NCBI GenBank assembly: GCA_049323895.1 | Contig: JBMOKT010000013.1 | Coordinates: 372,001-436,000, forward strand | Origin: JBMOKT01 sp049323895 | GTDB taxonomy: Bacteria > Bacillota > Peptococcia > Peptococcales > BICA1-8 | DNA length: 64,000 nt | Direction: 5' to 3' | Translations under genes and position numbers: made by a program | Shown here: positions 25,433 through 33,963 of the stretch, in pieces | How positions within the stretch are numbered: position 1 is the stretch's first letter | How the letters are laid out: each line of letters begins with the position of its first letter | Notes under the pieces: generated by a model | What the model was told of the DNA's origin: nothing | The model's input: the letters and a program-made list of their open reading frames with translations, nothing else | The model's database searches: none

Positions 25433-27526
25433 TTAGGATTCCTCCTTATCAACAAGTGCTTCTTCGAAGTGACAACCACTGCTGCTGCATACCTTTCTTT
25501 TTCCCTCGCGGGATTTCTTTTCAACTAAAAATTTTCCGCATTGAGGACATTGTTCAGCAAGGGGTTTCTCCCAGCTAACAAATTGGCAATCGGGATACCG
25601 ATCACACCCATAGAAAGTCCTGCCTTTTTTACTTCTTCTTACAACTACCTTTCCTTTATGACAATCGGGACAGGTAACGCCGATTTCCTCAAACAGGGGC
25701 TTGGTATTTCTGCATTCTGGGAAACCTGGACATGCTAGGAATTTCCCAAACCGTCCAAACTTTATAACAAAATTTCTGCCGCACTTATCACATTTTTCTT
25801 CCGAGACTTCATCCCGGACTTCAATCTTCCCTATTTCTTCATCTGCATACCTTAATTCATTTTCAAAGTTTTTATAAAAATCCCGTAATACTTCCTTCCA
25901 GAAAATATCCCCTTCTTCTACTTTATCCAATTTGTCTTCCAAATTTGCTGTAAACTCCACATTAACTATATCAGGGAAATATTGTTTTAAAAGGTCAATT
26001 ACAACAAAGCCAAGTTCGGTAGGAAAGAACTGCTTAGCTTCACGAACCACGTATCCTCTTGAAAGGATAGTATCAATTGTGGGTGCATATGTACTAGGCC
26101 TTCCGATACCTTTTTCCTCCAACGTCTTAACTAATGTAGCTTCAGTATACCTGGCAGGGGGTTGAGTAAAGTGTTGTTTTGGATCTAGCTTACTAAGGTC
26201 CAGAATTTGACCTTCATTTACTTCTGCTAATGGCGGTTCCTCAGCCTCTTCCTCATCCTTACCCTCAATATAAACTTCCATAAACCCTTTAAAAACAATT
26301 ATGGAACCTGAAGCAGTAAACTCATAATTTTCAGCACTTATTAATGCCGTTGTTTGCTCCACCAGGGCTTGGGCCATTTGACTGGCCAGAAAACGCTCCC
26401 AAATTAATTTATAGAGTTTATATTGATCCCTGGTTAAACTACCCTTAATTATATCCGGCTCTCTTATTATCGAAGTTGGGCGGATTGCTTCATGGGCATT
26501 TTGAGTATTACCCTTATTTTTAAATACCCGGGGAATTTCAGGAATATATTTTTCTCCGAAATTTTCTCTAATAAAATCCAGGGTATCTTTCTGGGCAGAT
26601 TCCGAAATCCTTGTAGAATCAGTCCTTATATAGGTTATTAAGCCTACAGTACCCTCTTTTCCAATATCAATACCTTCATACAATTGCTGGGCAGTTCGCA
26701 TGGTTTTTTTCGCAGTAAAGTTCAACTTGCGATAAGCTTCCTGTTGAAGGCTGCTTGTTGTAAAAGGTGCTGCCGGGTTACGGTTCTTTTTTTGCTTTTT
26801 TACTTGCTTTACCAGATAATTTTTATCTTTTAAATCTTCTAATATCTCTTCCATTGTTTCTTGGCTGTTGATTTCTATTTTTTTATTATCCTTTTTAGCT
26901 AGTTTAGCTTCAACAATCTTTTTACTAGGTAATCTAAATTTAGCTAATAAGGACCAGTACTCCTCAGGTATAAATTGCTCAATTTCATCTTCTCTGTCAC
27001 ATATCAGCCTTACCGCTACCGATTGTACACGTCCTGCACTTAGACCTTTTTTAATCTTCCGCCACAATAAGGGACTAAGATTATAACCCACTAAGCGATC
27101 TAGAACCCTTCTCGCCTGTTGGGAGTCAACCCGGTCAATATCAATTTTTCGAGGATGTTTGATGGCCTCCCTAATGGCTTCCTTTGTAATTTCATTAAAC
27201 TCTATTCTGCATTTCTCATCATTCTTAATTTTTAAGATGTGCATTAAATGCCAGGCAATTGCTTCCCCTTCCCGGTCAGGGTCAGGAGCCAATAAAATTT
27301 TAGTGGCTTTATTAGCTGCACTTCTTAGTTCTTGAAGAATTTCGCCTTTGCCCCTAATGGTAATATACTTAACCTCAAAGTCTTCCTTTACATCAACGCC
27401 AAATTGACTTTTGGGAAGGTCCCTAATATGTCCTAGTGAAGCCTTCACCAAATACTTGCTTCCTAAAAACTTACCAATTGTTTTTGCTTTGGCAGGTGAT
27501 TCAACAATTAATAAGGTTTTACTCAT
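25433..27526 (-). CDS. topA: TopA, DNA topoisomerase I
   Basis: TopA relaxes negative supercoils by single-strand passage. The protein (697 residues from the ATG with GAGGTG upstream) has the Toprim domain (TLLIVESPAKAKTI, LLAPDPDREGEAIAWH) and the active-site Tyr in GLITYIRTDSTRIS. It has three C-terminal Cys4 zinc ribbons starting at CDKCGRNF, CPDCHKGK and CPQCGKFL; the last has a CSSSGC variant. It lies 2-11 bases after dprA and before trmFO. Confidence 0.97.
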   Translation of the reverse strand: MSKTLLIVESPAKAKTIGKFLGSKYLVKASLGHIRDLPKSQFGVDVKEDFEVKYITIRGKGEILQELRSAANKATKILLAPDPDREGEAIAWHLMHILKIKNDEKCRIEFNEITKEAIREAIKHPRKIDIDRVDSQQARRVLDRLVGYNLSPLLWRKIKKGLSAGRVQSVAVRLICDREDEIEQFIPEEYWSLLAKFRLPSKKIVEAKLAKKDNKKIEINSQETMEEILEDLKDKNYLVKQVKKQKKNRNPAAPFTTSSLQQEAYRKLNFTAKKTMRTAQQLYEGIDIGKEGTVGLITYIRTDSTRISESAQKDTLDFIRENFGEKYIPEIPRVFKNKGNTQNAHEAIRPTSIIREPDIIKGSLTRDQYKLYKLIWERFLASQMAQALVEQTTALISAENYEFTASGSIIVFKGFMEVYIEGKDEEEAEEPPLAEVNEGQILDLSKLDPKQHFTQPPARYTEATLVKTLEEKGIGRPSTYAPTIDTILSRGYVVREAKQFFPTELGFVVIDLLKQYFPDIVNVEFTANLEDKLDKVEEGDIFWKEVLRDFYKNFENELRYADEEIGKIEVRDEVSEEKCDKCGRNFVIKFGRFGKFLACPGFPECRNTKPLFEEIGVTCPDCHKGKVVVRRSKKGRTFYGCDRYPDCQFVSWEKPLAEQCPQCGKFLVEKKSREGKRKVCSSSGCHFEEALVDKEES

Positions 27527-27536
27527 GATAATCACC

Positions 27537-28625
27537 TCAACTTATACTGATAAATTTCCTGCCTGCTACCCTTTTAATTAAACCCTTTATCTCAAGCAGG
27601 CCTAAGATAGATAATATTTTTTGAGTTGTAAAACTGCTGTTTTTTAATATTTCTTCCGGGGATATGGGCCGGGAGCTTAATAGATTAAGTATGGCAGTCT
27701 CTTCCGGAGAGAGGTTAACCTTAGTATCAGCAAACTCCTTTAAAAGGCTCATCTGTCCATATTCCTCCAGAATGTCTTCAATTGAGTCTATAAGTTTGGC
27801 CCCCTCCTTTATCAACTTATGGGAACCTTTATAGAGGGGATTATCAATGGGACCAGGGACTACAAAGATATCTTTTCCCTGTTCCAGCCCAAATTCAGCC
27901 GTTATTAAGGACCCACTTTTTTCTCCCGCCTCTATAATTATTATTCCGTCAGAAAGACCGCTAATCAGTCTGTTTCTTATAGGAAAGTTTATTTTTAAAG
28001 GTGATGTACCCATTGGAAATTCAGAAATAACAGCACCTTCTCCTGAAGCTATTATTTCGTTATAGAGCCGCACATTTTCCCGAGGGTATATAACATCAAC
28101 CCCACTTCCTAAAACTGCAATTGTACTAGCTTTAGCCTTTATGGCCCCTTGGTGTCCCGAAGAATCTATCCCTCTGGCAAGACCGCTTATTATTTGCACA
28201 CCATTTTTTCCCAACTGAAAGGATAGTTGTTCGGCACATTTCCTGCCATAAAATGTAGCTTTTCTAGCCCCAACAACAGCAATGCTGAGAGGGTCTTTTA
28301 GTAAACTTCCTCTAACATATAATAACGGGGGTGGACTGGCAATTTGCCTTAATGTTTTAGGATATTCTTGACTTAAGATGCTAATTATCTTTACATTATG
28401 TTTGTTTATTTTGTAATATTCATCATCAATATGGAAATCTTGCTTTTTTGCAGTTAATTCATCTGCCATTTCCTGGGAAATGAAAGGGAATCGACTGGTA
28501 ATTTCCTTGCTGTTTAATTTCCAAAATTCTGCACCCTTTATTTCCACTAAGAGTCTTGTAATGTCTTTATTTCTCCCTATCCCCCATAAAGAGTGGACAA
28601 AAGACCAATATAAAATATCCTCCAT
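27537..28625 (-). CDS. dprA: DprA/Smf, DNA-processing protein A
   Basis: DprA protects incoming single-stranded DNA and loads RecA in natural transformation. The 362-residue protein has an N-terminal SAM-like region and the Rossmann-type DprA core (VVGARKATFYG, IISGLARGIDSSGHQGA, VLGSGVDVIYPREN). A short C-terminal winged helix closes the sequence (LSSRPISPEEIL). With comM nearby this retains part of the competence gene set, although no competence pilus genes are seen here. Confidence 0.95.
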   Translation of the reverse strand: MEDILYWSFVHSLWGIGRNKDITRLLVEIKGAEFWKLNSKEITSRFPFISQEMADELTAKKQDFHIDDEYYKINKHNVKIISILSQEYPKTLRQIASPPPLLYVRGSLLKDPLSIAVVGARKATFYGRKCAEQLSFQLGKNGVQIISGLARGIDSSGHQGAIKAKASTIAVLGSGVDVIYPRENVRLYNEIIASGEGAVISEFPMGTSPLKINFPIRNRLISGLSDGIIIIEAGEKSGSLITAEFGLEQGKDIFVVPGPIDNPLYKGSHKLIKEGAKLIDSIEDILEEYGQMSLLKEFADTKVNLSPEETAILNLLSSRPISPEEILKNSSFTTQKILSILGLLEIKGLIKRVAGRKFISIS

Positions 28626-28673
28626 AGACTACCTCTTTTCACTTCTTTTAAATAGCAATTCTTTACTTAAAAA

Positions 28674-29570
28674 TCAATTCCTGCTTAAAGCAGGTATTAA
28701 GCTATTTACAACCGGCGAAAAATCCTGCTCCAATGTATTTACCTGACTAAAAATATCCCCTTTTCTTAACAACCTATCTTCCATGTTAAAAATTGTAAAA
28801 TTCATCATATCTACCCCATTTTTAACCTCATTCCACGATAAAGGGGTTGATACCATAGCGCCGGCAATAGGTCTGACACTATACGCACCGGCCATTGTCC
28901 TGCCATATCCGTTTTGCAGGTAATCCAGATATACCCTGCCCCTTCTTTTGACCTTACTAAGCTCTACAGTTAAAAGGCTGGGGTGTTGGGATACTAAATA
29001 ATTACTAACTATTTTCAAAGTGTTTTTTATTATCTCAAAGGAGTGTACAGGGCGAACTGGTATATATATATGCAGTCCTTCGGAACCCGAGGTCTTTGCA
29101 AAGGTTTTAATATTCATCTTAGCGAACAAATCATTTATAATTAAGGCTGCTTTCAGGCTGTCACGAAAATCAGCCGGAGGTTCGGGATCTAAATCAAATA
29201 CTAAGATATCAGGTTTGTCTAGACTTGAAGTTTTAGATAACCAGTGATGTAGTTCGATGCAGCCTAGGTTAATAAGCCAAATTAAGGTGTCAATATTATT
29301 ACACACTACCATTTGCTTGTCTTCCGCCTGAATAGTCTCTATCCAATGAGGAGCATGATTAGGACATTGTTTTTGATAAAAGAAGTCTCCCTTGATACCG
29401 TTGGGATACCTTTTCAAGACAAAGGGACGATTTGTTAAATGGGGCAAAACATATTCGGAAATTTTGAGGTAATATTTAATTAGATCGCCCTTTAGGATTT
29501 TTTCCTTAGGCCAGAAGACTTTATCTAAATTTGTTATATTAATTTCATGTCTGTGAATTTTTACCAGCAT
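28674..29570 (-). CDS. Stand-alone LigD-type DNA polymerase (PrimPol) domain protein
   Basis: The 298-residue product corresponds only to the polymerase domain of the non-homologous end-joining ligase LigD, an archaeo-eukaryotic-primase-type fold that adds nucleotides at DNA ends. The catalytic Asp pair is in FDLDP (Asp126, Asp128), the third in VYLDYLQN (about Asp216). The motif SGSEGLHIYIPV (161-172) binds nucleotide phosphate. The ATG with AGAGGGA is chosen; the longer frame adds 21 unlike residues. No Ku, ligase or phosphoesterase gene is adjacent. Confidence 0.88.
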   Translation of the reverse strand: MLVKIHRHEINITNLDKVFWPKEKILKGDLIKYYLKISEYVLPHLTNRPFVLKRYPNGIKGDFFYQKQCPNHAPHWIETIQAEDKQMVVCNNIDTLIWLINLGCIELHHWLSKTSSLDKPDILVFDLDPEPPADFRDSLKAALIINDLFAKMNIKTFAKTSGSEGLHIYIPVRPVHSFEIIKNTLKIVSNYLVSQHPSLLTVELSKVKRRGRVYLDYLQNGYGRTMAGAYSVRPIAGAMVSTPLSWNEVKNGVDMMNFTIFNMEDRLLRKGDIFSQVNTLEQDFSPVVNSLIPALSRN

Positions 29571-29640
29571 ATTAGTCCCTCTAAAAGTACATTTTAACTT
29601 CATTATTACCAAATGTATAGAAAAAAACTTCAAAATAGCA

Positions 29641-29668
29641 AAATAATAACTGAGCTAGGAGCCCAGTT
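29641..29668 (-). terminator. Probable terminator after the Cys-rich microprotein
   Basis: AACTGGGC pairs with GCTCAGTT (one G-U pair, 5-base loop) and is followed by ATTATTTT on the minus strand. The U-run is interrupted, so efficiency is uncertain. It falls 16 bases past the microprotein stop. Confidence 0.55.
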
Positions 29669-29683
29669 AAATAAAATTAGCCT

Positions 29684-29851
29684 CTATTCTTCCTTACACT
29701 CTAAACATTGATAAATATTGCTTGCATCAATAAATTCACACTCTTTACACTCACTTTTCTTTTCTACCACTCCAAAGCTGACATGTTCTTCTTCAAATTT
29801 TTGTGCTTCTTTTTTACACTTGCCATTACAATTGGAAGAAATAATAATCAC
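29684..29851 (-). CDS. Candidate Cys-rich microprotein (55 aa), function unknown
   Basis: An open frame of 55 codons lies between the hydrolase terminator and the polymerase gene. It starts at GTG or one of the following ATT codons next to AAAAGAGGTG, and has no ATG start. The product contains Cys residues in C-x3-C (NCNGKC), C-x2-C (ECKEC) and C-x2-C (QCLEC) arrangements, resembling a small zinc- or Fe-S-binding protein. The third pair lies near the C-terminus (CLECKEE). The unusual start makes the gene uncertain; no family is recognised. Acidic composition and a terminator just downstream speak for it. Confidence 0.5.
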   Translation of the reverse strand: MIIISSNCNGKCKKEAQKFEEEHVSFGVVEKKSECKECEFIDASNIYQCLECKEE

Positions 29852-29942
29852 CTCTTTTCAAAGTAGTAATAGCCAATCAACATATTTGTAATTATTAAAA
29901 TCTTCTAAATATTATTCTTTAGTTTATATTATATTTTAAATG

Positions 29943-29976
29943 AAAAAATAACACAAACAAAAAAGTTTGTGTTATT
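29943..29976 (-). terminator. Intrinsic terminator of the UPF0173 hydrolase gene
   Basis: A perfect 12-bp stem AATAACACAAAC/GTTTGTGTTATT with a 6-base T loop is followed by TTTTTCA on the minus strand. The stem overlaps the stop codon of the hydrolase gene. Confidence 0.82.
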
Positions 29977-30658
29977 AAATAATTATTTCTTCATTAATAT
30001 CCATAATTTCGCATTGGTAACCTTCTTGAACAACTTTATCCTTAAATTTCCTGGGATCCTGTTTAACTAAAGGAAAGGTATTAAAATGCATTGGTATAAC
30101 TAATTGGGGTTTTAACATTTTTACAGCTTCAACAGCATCTTCAATCCCCATTACAAAATTATCACCAATAGGAAGCAAGGCGGCAGAGATGTTGTTGAGT
30201 CTACCGATTAATTCCATATCACCAAATAAACCGGTATCACCTGCATGATATACTATTTTTCCACCCATAGTAAGCAAAAAACCACAGGGACTTCCAGTAT
30301 AGGTTATTGAATCCCCCTTGATAATCGCTGAACCATGCCATGCAGGTGTAAGCTTGACTCTTCCAAAATCGAATTGATAAGAGCCTCCTATATGCATGGG
30401 ATGCACCTGGGCACCCTGATTTTGGCAAAAAAGGGCAAGCTCGTTGGGTGCTATAATAATAGCACCTGTATTTTTGGCAATTGTTAAGCTGTCACCAAGA
30501 TGGTCTCCGTGGCCATGGGTTACTAAAATAGCATCCGCTTCAATTTCTTCTGCCTTTAAGGTGGCCAAAGGGTTTCCCGTTAAAAAAGGGTCAATAATTA
30601 CCTTATATCCATTGCTTTCAAAAGAAAAACAGGCATGACCAAGAAATCTGATTTTCAT
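29975..30658 (-). CDS. UPF0173 metal-dependent hydrolase (metallo-beta-lactamase fold)
   Basis: This 227-residue protein belongs to the UPF0173 (YtkL-like) branch of the metallo-beta-lactamase superfamily. The metal-binding motif HGHGDH occurs in VTHGHGDHLGD near residue 48. The other ligands are in YHAGDTGLFGD and in VIPMHFNTFP. The opening MKIRFLGHACFSFES is typical. The substrate of these enzymes is not established. The gene is a single transcription unit with its own good promoter and terminator. Confidence 0.92.
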   Translation of the reverse strand: MKIRFLGHACFSFESNGYKVIIDPFLTGNPLATLKAEEIEADAILVTHGHGDHLGDSLTIAKNTGAIIIAPNELALFCQNQGAQVHPMHIGGSYQFDFGRVKLTPAWHGSAIIKGDSITYTGSPCGFLLTMGGKIVYHAGDTGLFGDMELIGRLNNISAALLPIGDNFVMGIEDAVEAVKMLKPQLVIPMHFNTFPLVKQDPRKFKDKVVQEGYQCEIMDINEEIII

Positions 30659-30699
30659 ATGTAAAGCCTCCTTTTAACATACAAAGAACATTACCTTAT

Positions 30700-30728
30700 A
30701 TTATAAGTTAAGGAGGTTTATTGGTCAA
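30700..30728 (-). promoter_or_regulatory. Sigma-A-type promoter of the UPF0173 hydrolase gene
   Basis: TTGACC and TATAAT are separated by exactly 17 bases on the minus strand, 41 bases before the start codon. A ribosome site AAAAGGAGG follows downstream. Confidence 0.75.
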
Positions 30729-30754
30729 TAATTACAAATATGTACAAGATTAGT

Positions 30755-30952
30755 CTATTCTGTTTGATTTTTTTCTTCGATGGTAGCCTCCAATGTTTCT
30801 TTCCATTGCTCGAAAATCCTCTGTTTTCTATTTTTTTTCTCTTTTCTGATAAACTCCTCTAGAAAATACAACTGATTAGTTTCTAGTTCCCGGATCTGCT
30901 GTTTAATTGCTTCAATCTGTTCATCCTCATATATTAACTTAATTAGCACCAA
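30755..30952 (-). CDS. Small charged coiled-coil protein (65 aa), function unknown
   Basis: The 65-residue product is dominated by Glu, Lys and Gln and is predicted to form one long helix (EQIEAIKQQIRELETNQLYF). It has no recognised domain and no membrane segment or signal. It starts at TTG (or the next codon, GTG) after AAGGAG, a plausible site. The comM terminator lies 55 bases upstream, so it needs a separate promoter or read-through from comM. No function can be given. Confidence 0.65.
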   Translation of the reverse strand: MVLIKLIYEDEQIEAIKQQIRELETNQLYFLEEFIRKEKKNRKQRIFEQWKETLEATIEEKNQTE

Positions 30953-31007
30953 GTTTCGCTCCTTCTCCCTGAATTTTAAAAGGCTACTTTCTACAATTCC
31001 ACATAAA

Positions 31008-31037
31008 AAGCAAAAAGCCTTTAGTTAATTAAAGGCT
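31008..31037 (-). terminator. Intrinsic terminator after comM
   Basis: AGCCTTTA pairs with TAAAGGCT (8 bp, 6-base loop) and is followed by TTTTTGCTTTTT on the minus strand, 40 bases past the comM stop. Confidence 0.85.
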
Positions 31038-31077
31038 CTTATGTTAATAATTATACTGAATTATAAAATTTTCCTGA

Positions 31078-32607
31078 TTACTCCCAGACCTGCCTGTCTA
31101 AGGACCTATACTGTACAGCCTCGGCTAAATGGGAAATCTGAATATTTTCCTCTCCTTCTAAATCAGCTATTGTACGCGCCACCTTCAGTATCCGGTCATG
31201 GGATCTGGCGCTCAAACCTAAGCTATGAAATGCCTCTTCTAAGATAGCTTTTCCTCCTTTATCCAGCTTACAGTATTTTTTTACATCCTGGGGTTTCATT
31301 TCGGAATTGGTAATAATACCTTCTTTTTTAAAGCGCGCATACTGGATACCCCTAGCCCTCTCAACCCGCTGCCTGATGGAGGAACTGCTTTCGGCTTCAC
31401 TTTCATTTTGCAGTTCTGTGAAGTTTAGCCTGGGAATCTCTAAATGGATATCTATCCTATCTAATAGGGGTCCAGAAATTTTATTGCGGTATTTTTGGAC
31501 CTGATAGGGTGTACAGGTACATTCCTTTAAGCTGTCACCATGAAATCCACAGGGACAAGGATTAAGTGCGGCAACTAAGATAAAGTTAGCAGGATATGTA
31601 AGCTGTGCCGCCACCCTTGCTACAGTAACCTTGCCTTCTTCTAATGGTTGACGCAAACACTCCAAAACATCCTTGTTAAACTCCGGCAGCTCATCCATAA
31701 ATAATACTCCATGATAGCTAAGGCTGACTTCCCCGGGACCAGGCACCCTCCCCCCGCCAATAATACTGGCGGCAGATGCACTGTGGTGTGGTGCCCTAAA
31801 AGGTCGTTTATTTATTACTGGCTGCGAACTGGGTAAAAGACCGGCAATGCTATATATCTTAGTAATATCAAGGCATTCTTCAAAAGTCAATTCAGGCATA
31901 ATTCCCGGTAAACATCTGGCTAGCATGGTTTTTCCTGAGCCAGGTGAACCAACCATAATAACATTATGGTTCCCTGCGGCAGCAATTTCCAAAGCCCTTT
32001 TTGCCTCTTGATGTGCCTTAACATTCTTAAAGTCATTTTCTATGGCAGCCTGGGAATTCAAAAGCTGCTTTAAATCAGGAGTAGATACAGGTTGATATTT
32101 TCCTGGTGAAGTTAAGAAGGCTACTACCTCCCATAATGTATCAAAGGCAAAAGTTTCCGTTGCTCCGATAGCTCCTTCCTCTCCATTTTCTTTTGGTACT
32201 ACTAATTTAACAGATTGTTTGCTTTTTGCTAAGGAAATGGGAAGTACACCATTAATTTTACGCAGCCTTCCATCCAGACCAAGCTCACCCACAGCAATAT
32301 AATCTTTTAAAAGGTCTGCCTCCAGTTGATTGGTAGCAGCAAGAATAGCTAAGGCTATAGGCAAATCAAAACTTGGTCCTTCCTTTTTTATATGAGCTGG
32401 GGCTAAATTTACTACAATCCGGCGGGGCGGAAAATCGAACCCTGAGTTTTTTATGGCCGATCTTACCCGTTCTTTACTTTCCTTAACAGCAGTATCAGGC
32501 AAGCCGACAATGTCCCATGCAGGCAGACCTCCGCTGGCATCTACTTCAATTTCAATATCATATACCGACAGACCCATCAAACTGCAGCTATTCACACTGG
32601 CTAACAT
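31078..32607 (-). CDS. comM: ComM/YifB family AAA+ helicase (Mg-chelatase-like)
   Basis: ComM-type proteins are hexameric branch-migration helicases that extend recombination during transformation. The 509-residue protein has the N-terminal ChlI-like domain (VDASGGLPAWDIVGLPDTAV) and Walker A GSPGSGKTML. Walker B is VLFMDELPEF, and a Cys-rich insert (CPCGFHGDSLKECTCTP) is typical of the family. The C-terminal Mg-chelatase domain ends in AEAVQYRSLDRQVW. It belongs to the conserved yraN-comM-dprA backbone. Confidence 0.95.
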   Translation of the reverse strand: MLASVNSCSLMGLSVYDIEIEVDASGGLPAWDIVGLPDTAVKESKERVRSAIKNSGFDFPPRRIVVNLAPAHIKKEGPSFDLPIALAILAATNQLEADLLKDYIAVGELGLDGRLRKINGVLPISLAKSKQSVKLVVPKENGEEGAIGATETFAFDTLWEVVAFLTSPGKYQPVSTPDLKQLLNSQAAIENDFKNVKAHQEAKRALEIAAAGNHNVIMVGSPGSGKTMLARCLPGIMPELTFEECLDITKIYSIAGLLPSSQPVINKRPFRAPHHSASAASIIGGGRVPGPGEVSLSYHGVLFMDELPEFNKDVLECLRQPLEEGKVTVARVAAQLTYPANFILVAALNPCPCGFHGDSLKECTCTPYQVQKYRNKISGPLLDRIDIHLEIPRLNFTELQNESEAESSSSIRQRVERARGIQYARFKKEGIITNSEMKPQDVKKYCKLDKGGKAILEEAFHSLGLSARSHDRILKVARTIADLEGEENIQISHLAEAVQYRSLDRQVWE

Positions 32608-32622
32608 AAGACCTCCACAAAA

Positions 32623-32652
32623 AAATTCTAATACTTATTTATATTAGAATTT
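32623..32652 (-). other. Inverted repeat just upstream of comM
   Basis: Two 11-base arms AAATTCTAATA and TATTAGAATTT, separated by 8 bases, lie 15 bases before the comM start; the minus strand continues with TTTTTTT. It could be a weak terminator/attenuator or an operator overlapping a TATAAA -10 element. The arms are AT-only except for one C-G pair. Confidence 0.5.
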
Positions 32653-32695
32653 TACAAATATCGGCAATATCCTTTTTTTATATTTAATTTTAGAT

Positions 32696-32730
32696 TAAAA
32701 AAGCAAGGAAGCAGCAGTCACTGCGCTTCC
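32696..32730 (-). terminator. Intrinsic terminator of the TRAP/DUF362 operon
   Basis: GGAAGC-GCAG pairs with CTGC-T-GCTTCC (one bulged base, 3-base loop) and is followed by TTGCTTTTTT on the minus strand. The stem begins inside the last codons of the DUF362 gene. Confidence 0.8.
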
Positions 32731-33878
32731 CACTCACCCCTGATAAAGTCCAAAATAGATGACCCTATAGGCGGACAGCCTATGCAGTATTTTTTACCCT
32801 GGGCATTAGTACCTGCACAATTACCGATGAGATATACGTCCTCTTTAGAGGAGTCTTCATAACTCAGGTCCCTTCCTGTAGCGATAGTAAACTTAAAGTT
32901 CTGATGAAATTTATTGCCGTGGGTTTTCAGAAACATCATGGCTGCGGCGCTGCACGCACTGCATGAGCCTTTTTCCAGCAAACTAATATTTGGATACATA
33001 TTAGGCAATTTTGATAAATCAGAGGGAATAAATTTTTTACTGTACTTTAAATAATCATCGGGCTCAACATTAATATTGTCACTGGCGGCAGTACCGCAAT
33101 GCTCCTGAACAAGATTGATATGTGATATGGAATCAGACGGCATTCCCATTAGCATTACACCCACATAATCAACTGCCGTCGGGTCTTTGCCGGCAATAAC
33201 CAAATCCAAGTCTATCCTAGTACCTGCACTAGGTCCAAAACCTTCCATACAGGAAGTTCCATCTATAACCGAATAGTGGGGCAAAAGCACCGAAGCCATG
33301 TCGGCAATGCCCCAATCCAAGCACCGCCCTTTTGCAGTATCGGGACAAGGTTTATTAATATAATGCAGCTTAGTTTTTTCCCTTTTATGAAGACAACCTT
33401 TCATGTTCTTAATGCTTAGTGTGGCACCTGTATACATATGGGTTTTCATAACTGGTACAGAAATTACGTAATCTACTTCAAATACCAAAGAGGAAAACTT
33501 CAAATTGCTAACCATTGTTCCATAACTGATCTCTTTTATAACAGGGTCATATTGGTCTAAATTTACCATTATAGCCCCTTCCTCCTGGCAAACCTTGGCA
33601 ATGCCAGCTGCATCCATAGCCTCCCATACATTGCTGCCTACTAATGCTCCATCACCAACAAATATTTGAGTAGCTTCTTTTTCTTTAAAAAACCTGATTA
33701 GTCCCCTCAGAACTTCCGGATTTGTACATAGTCCTGATTTAGCAGGACCTATGCGTCCCGCGTTAGGCTTTAAAAGTATTTGTTTGCCTCTGGCATCATC
33801 AATAAAAACACTCCCTATAGCATCATAAGCCATAAGATGAGGTTCATATCCATGGTTTACTTTAACAAAAGAACTCAT
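32718..33878 (-). CDS. DUF362 domain protein with C-terminal Cys cluster
   Basis: The 386-residue product has a DUF362 domain (ILLKPNAGRIGPAKSGLCTN, VPVMKTHMYTGATLSIKNMK), a family of unknown activity often linked to Fe-S proteins. The C-terminal 85 residues lack a standard ferredoxin motif but hold clustered cysteines (CSACSAA, and NCAGTNAQGKKYCIGCPP) that could ligate a metal or cluster. It is the last gene of the TRAP transporter operon, 85 bases after the binding protein and followed by a terminator. A role linked to the transported compound is an inference. Confidence 0.8.
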   Translation of the reverse strand: MSSFVKVNHGYEPHLMAYDAIGSVFIDDARGKQILLKPNAGRIGPAKSGLCTNPEVLRGLIRFFKEKEATQIFVGDGALVGSNVWEAMDAAGIAKVCQEEGAIMVNLDQYDPVIKEISYGTMVSNLKFSSLVFEVDYVISVPVMKTHMYTGATLSIKNMKGCLHKREKTKLHYINKPCPDTAKGRCLDWGIADMASVLLPHYSVIDGTSCMEGFGPSAGTRIDLDLVIAGKDPTAVDYVGVMLMGMPSDSISHINLVQEHCGTAASDNINVEPDDYLKYSKKFIPSDLSKLPNMYPNISLLEKGSCSACSAAAMMFLKTHGNKFHQNFKFTIATGRDLSYEDSSKEDVYLIGNCAGTNAQGKKYCIGCPPIGSSILDFIRGEWEAQ

Positions 33879-33904
33879 CTTGCACTTTTCCTTTCCCTTT
33901 TTTA

Positions 33905-33932
33905 GGCCTCCACCCTAATTAGGATGAAGGCC
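33905..33932 (-). other. Hairpin between the TAXI binding-protein gene and the DUF362 gene
   Basis: A near-perfect 28-base inverted repeat (GGCCTTCATCCTAA / TTAGGGTGGAGGCC, 14 pairs with three G-U on RNA) lies between the two genes. It is followed by A-rich sequence, not a U-run. It may set relative mRNA levels inside the operon. Confidence 0.6.
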
Positions 33933-33963
33933 CGCTAAACATTTGTCCTGCTACGCTTGGCTG

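Noticed and set aside
30237..30428. 63-codon minus-strand frame inside the hydrolase gene
   Set aside because: It is an out-of-frame shadow of the UPF0173 gene, whose metal-binding motifs are intact.
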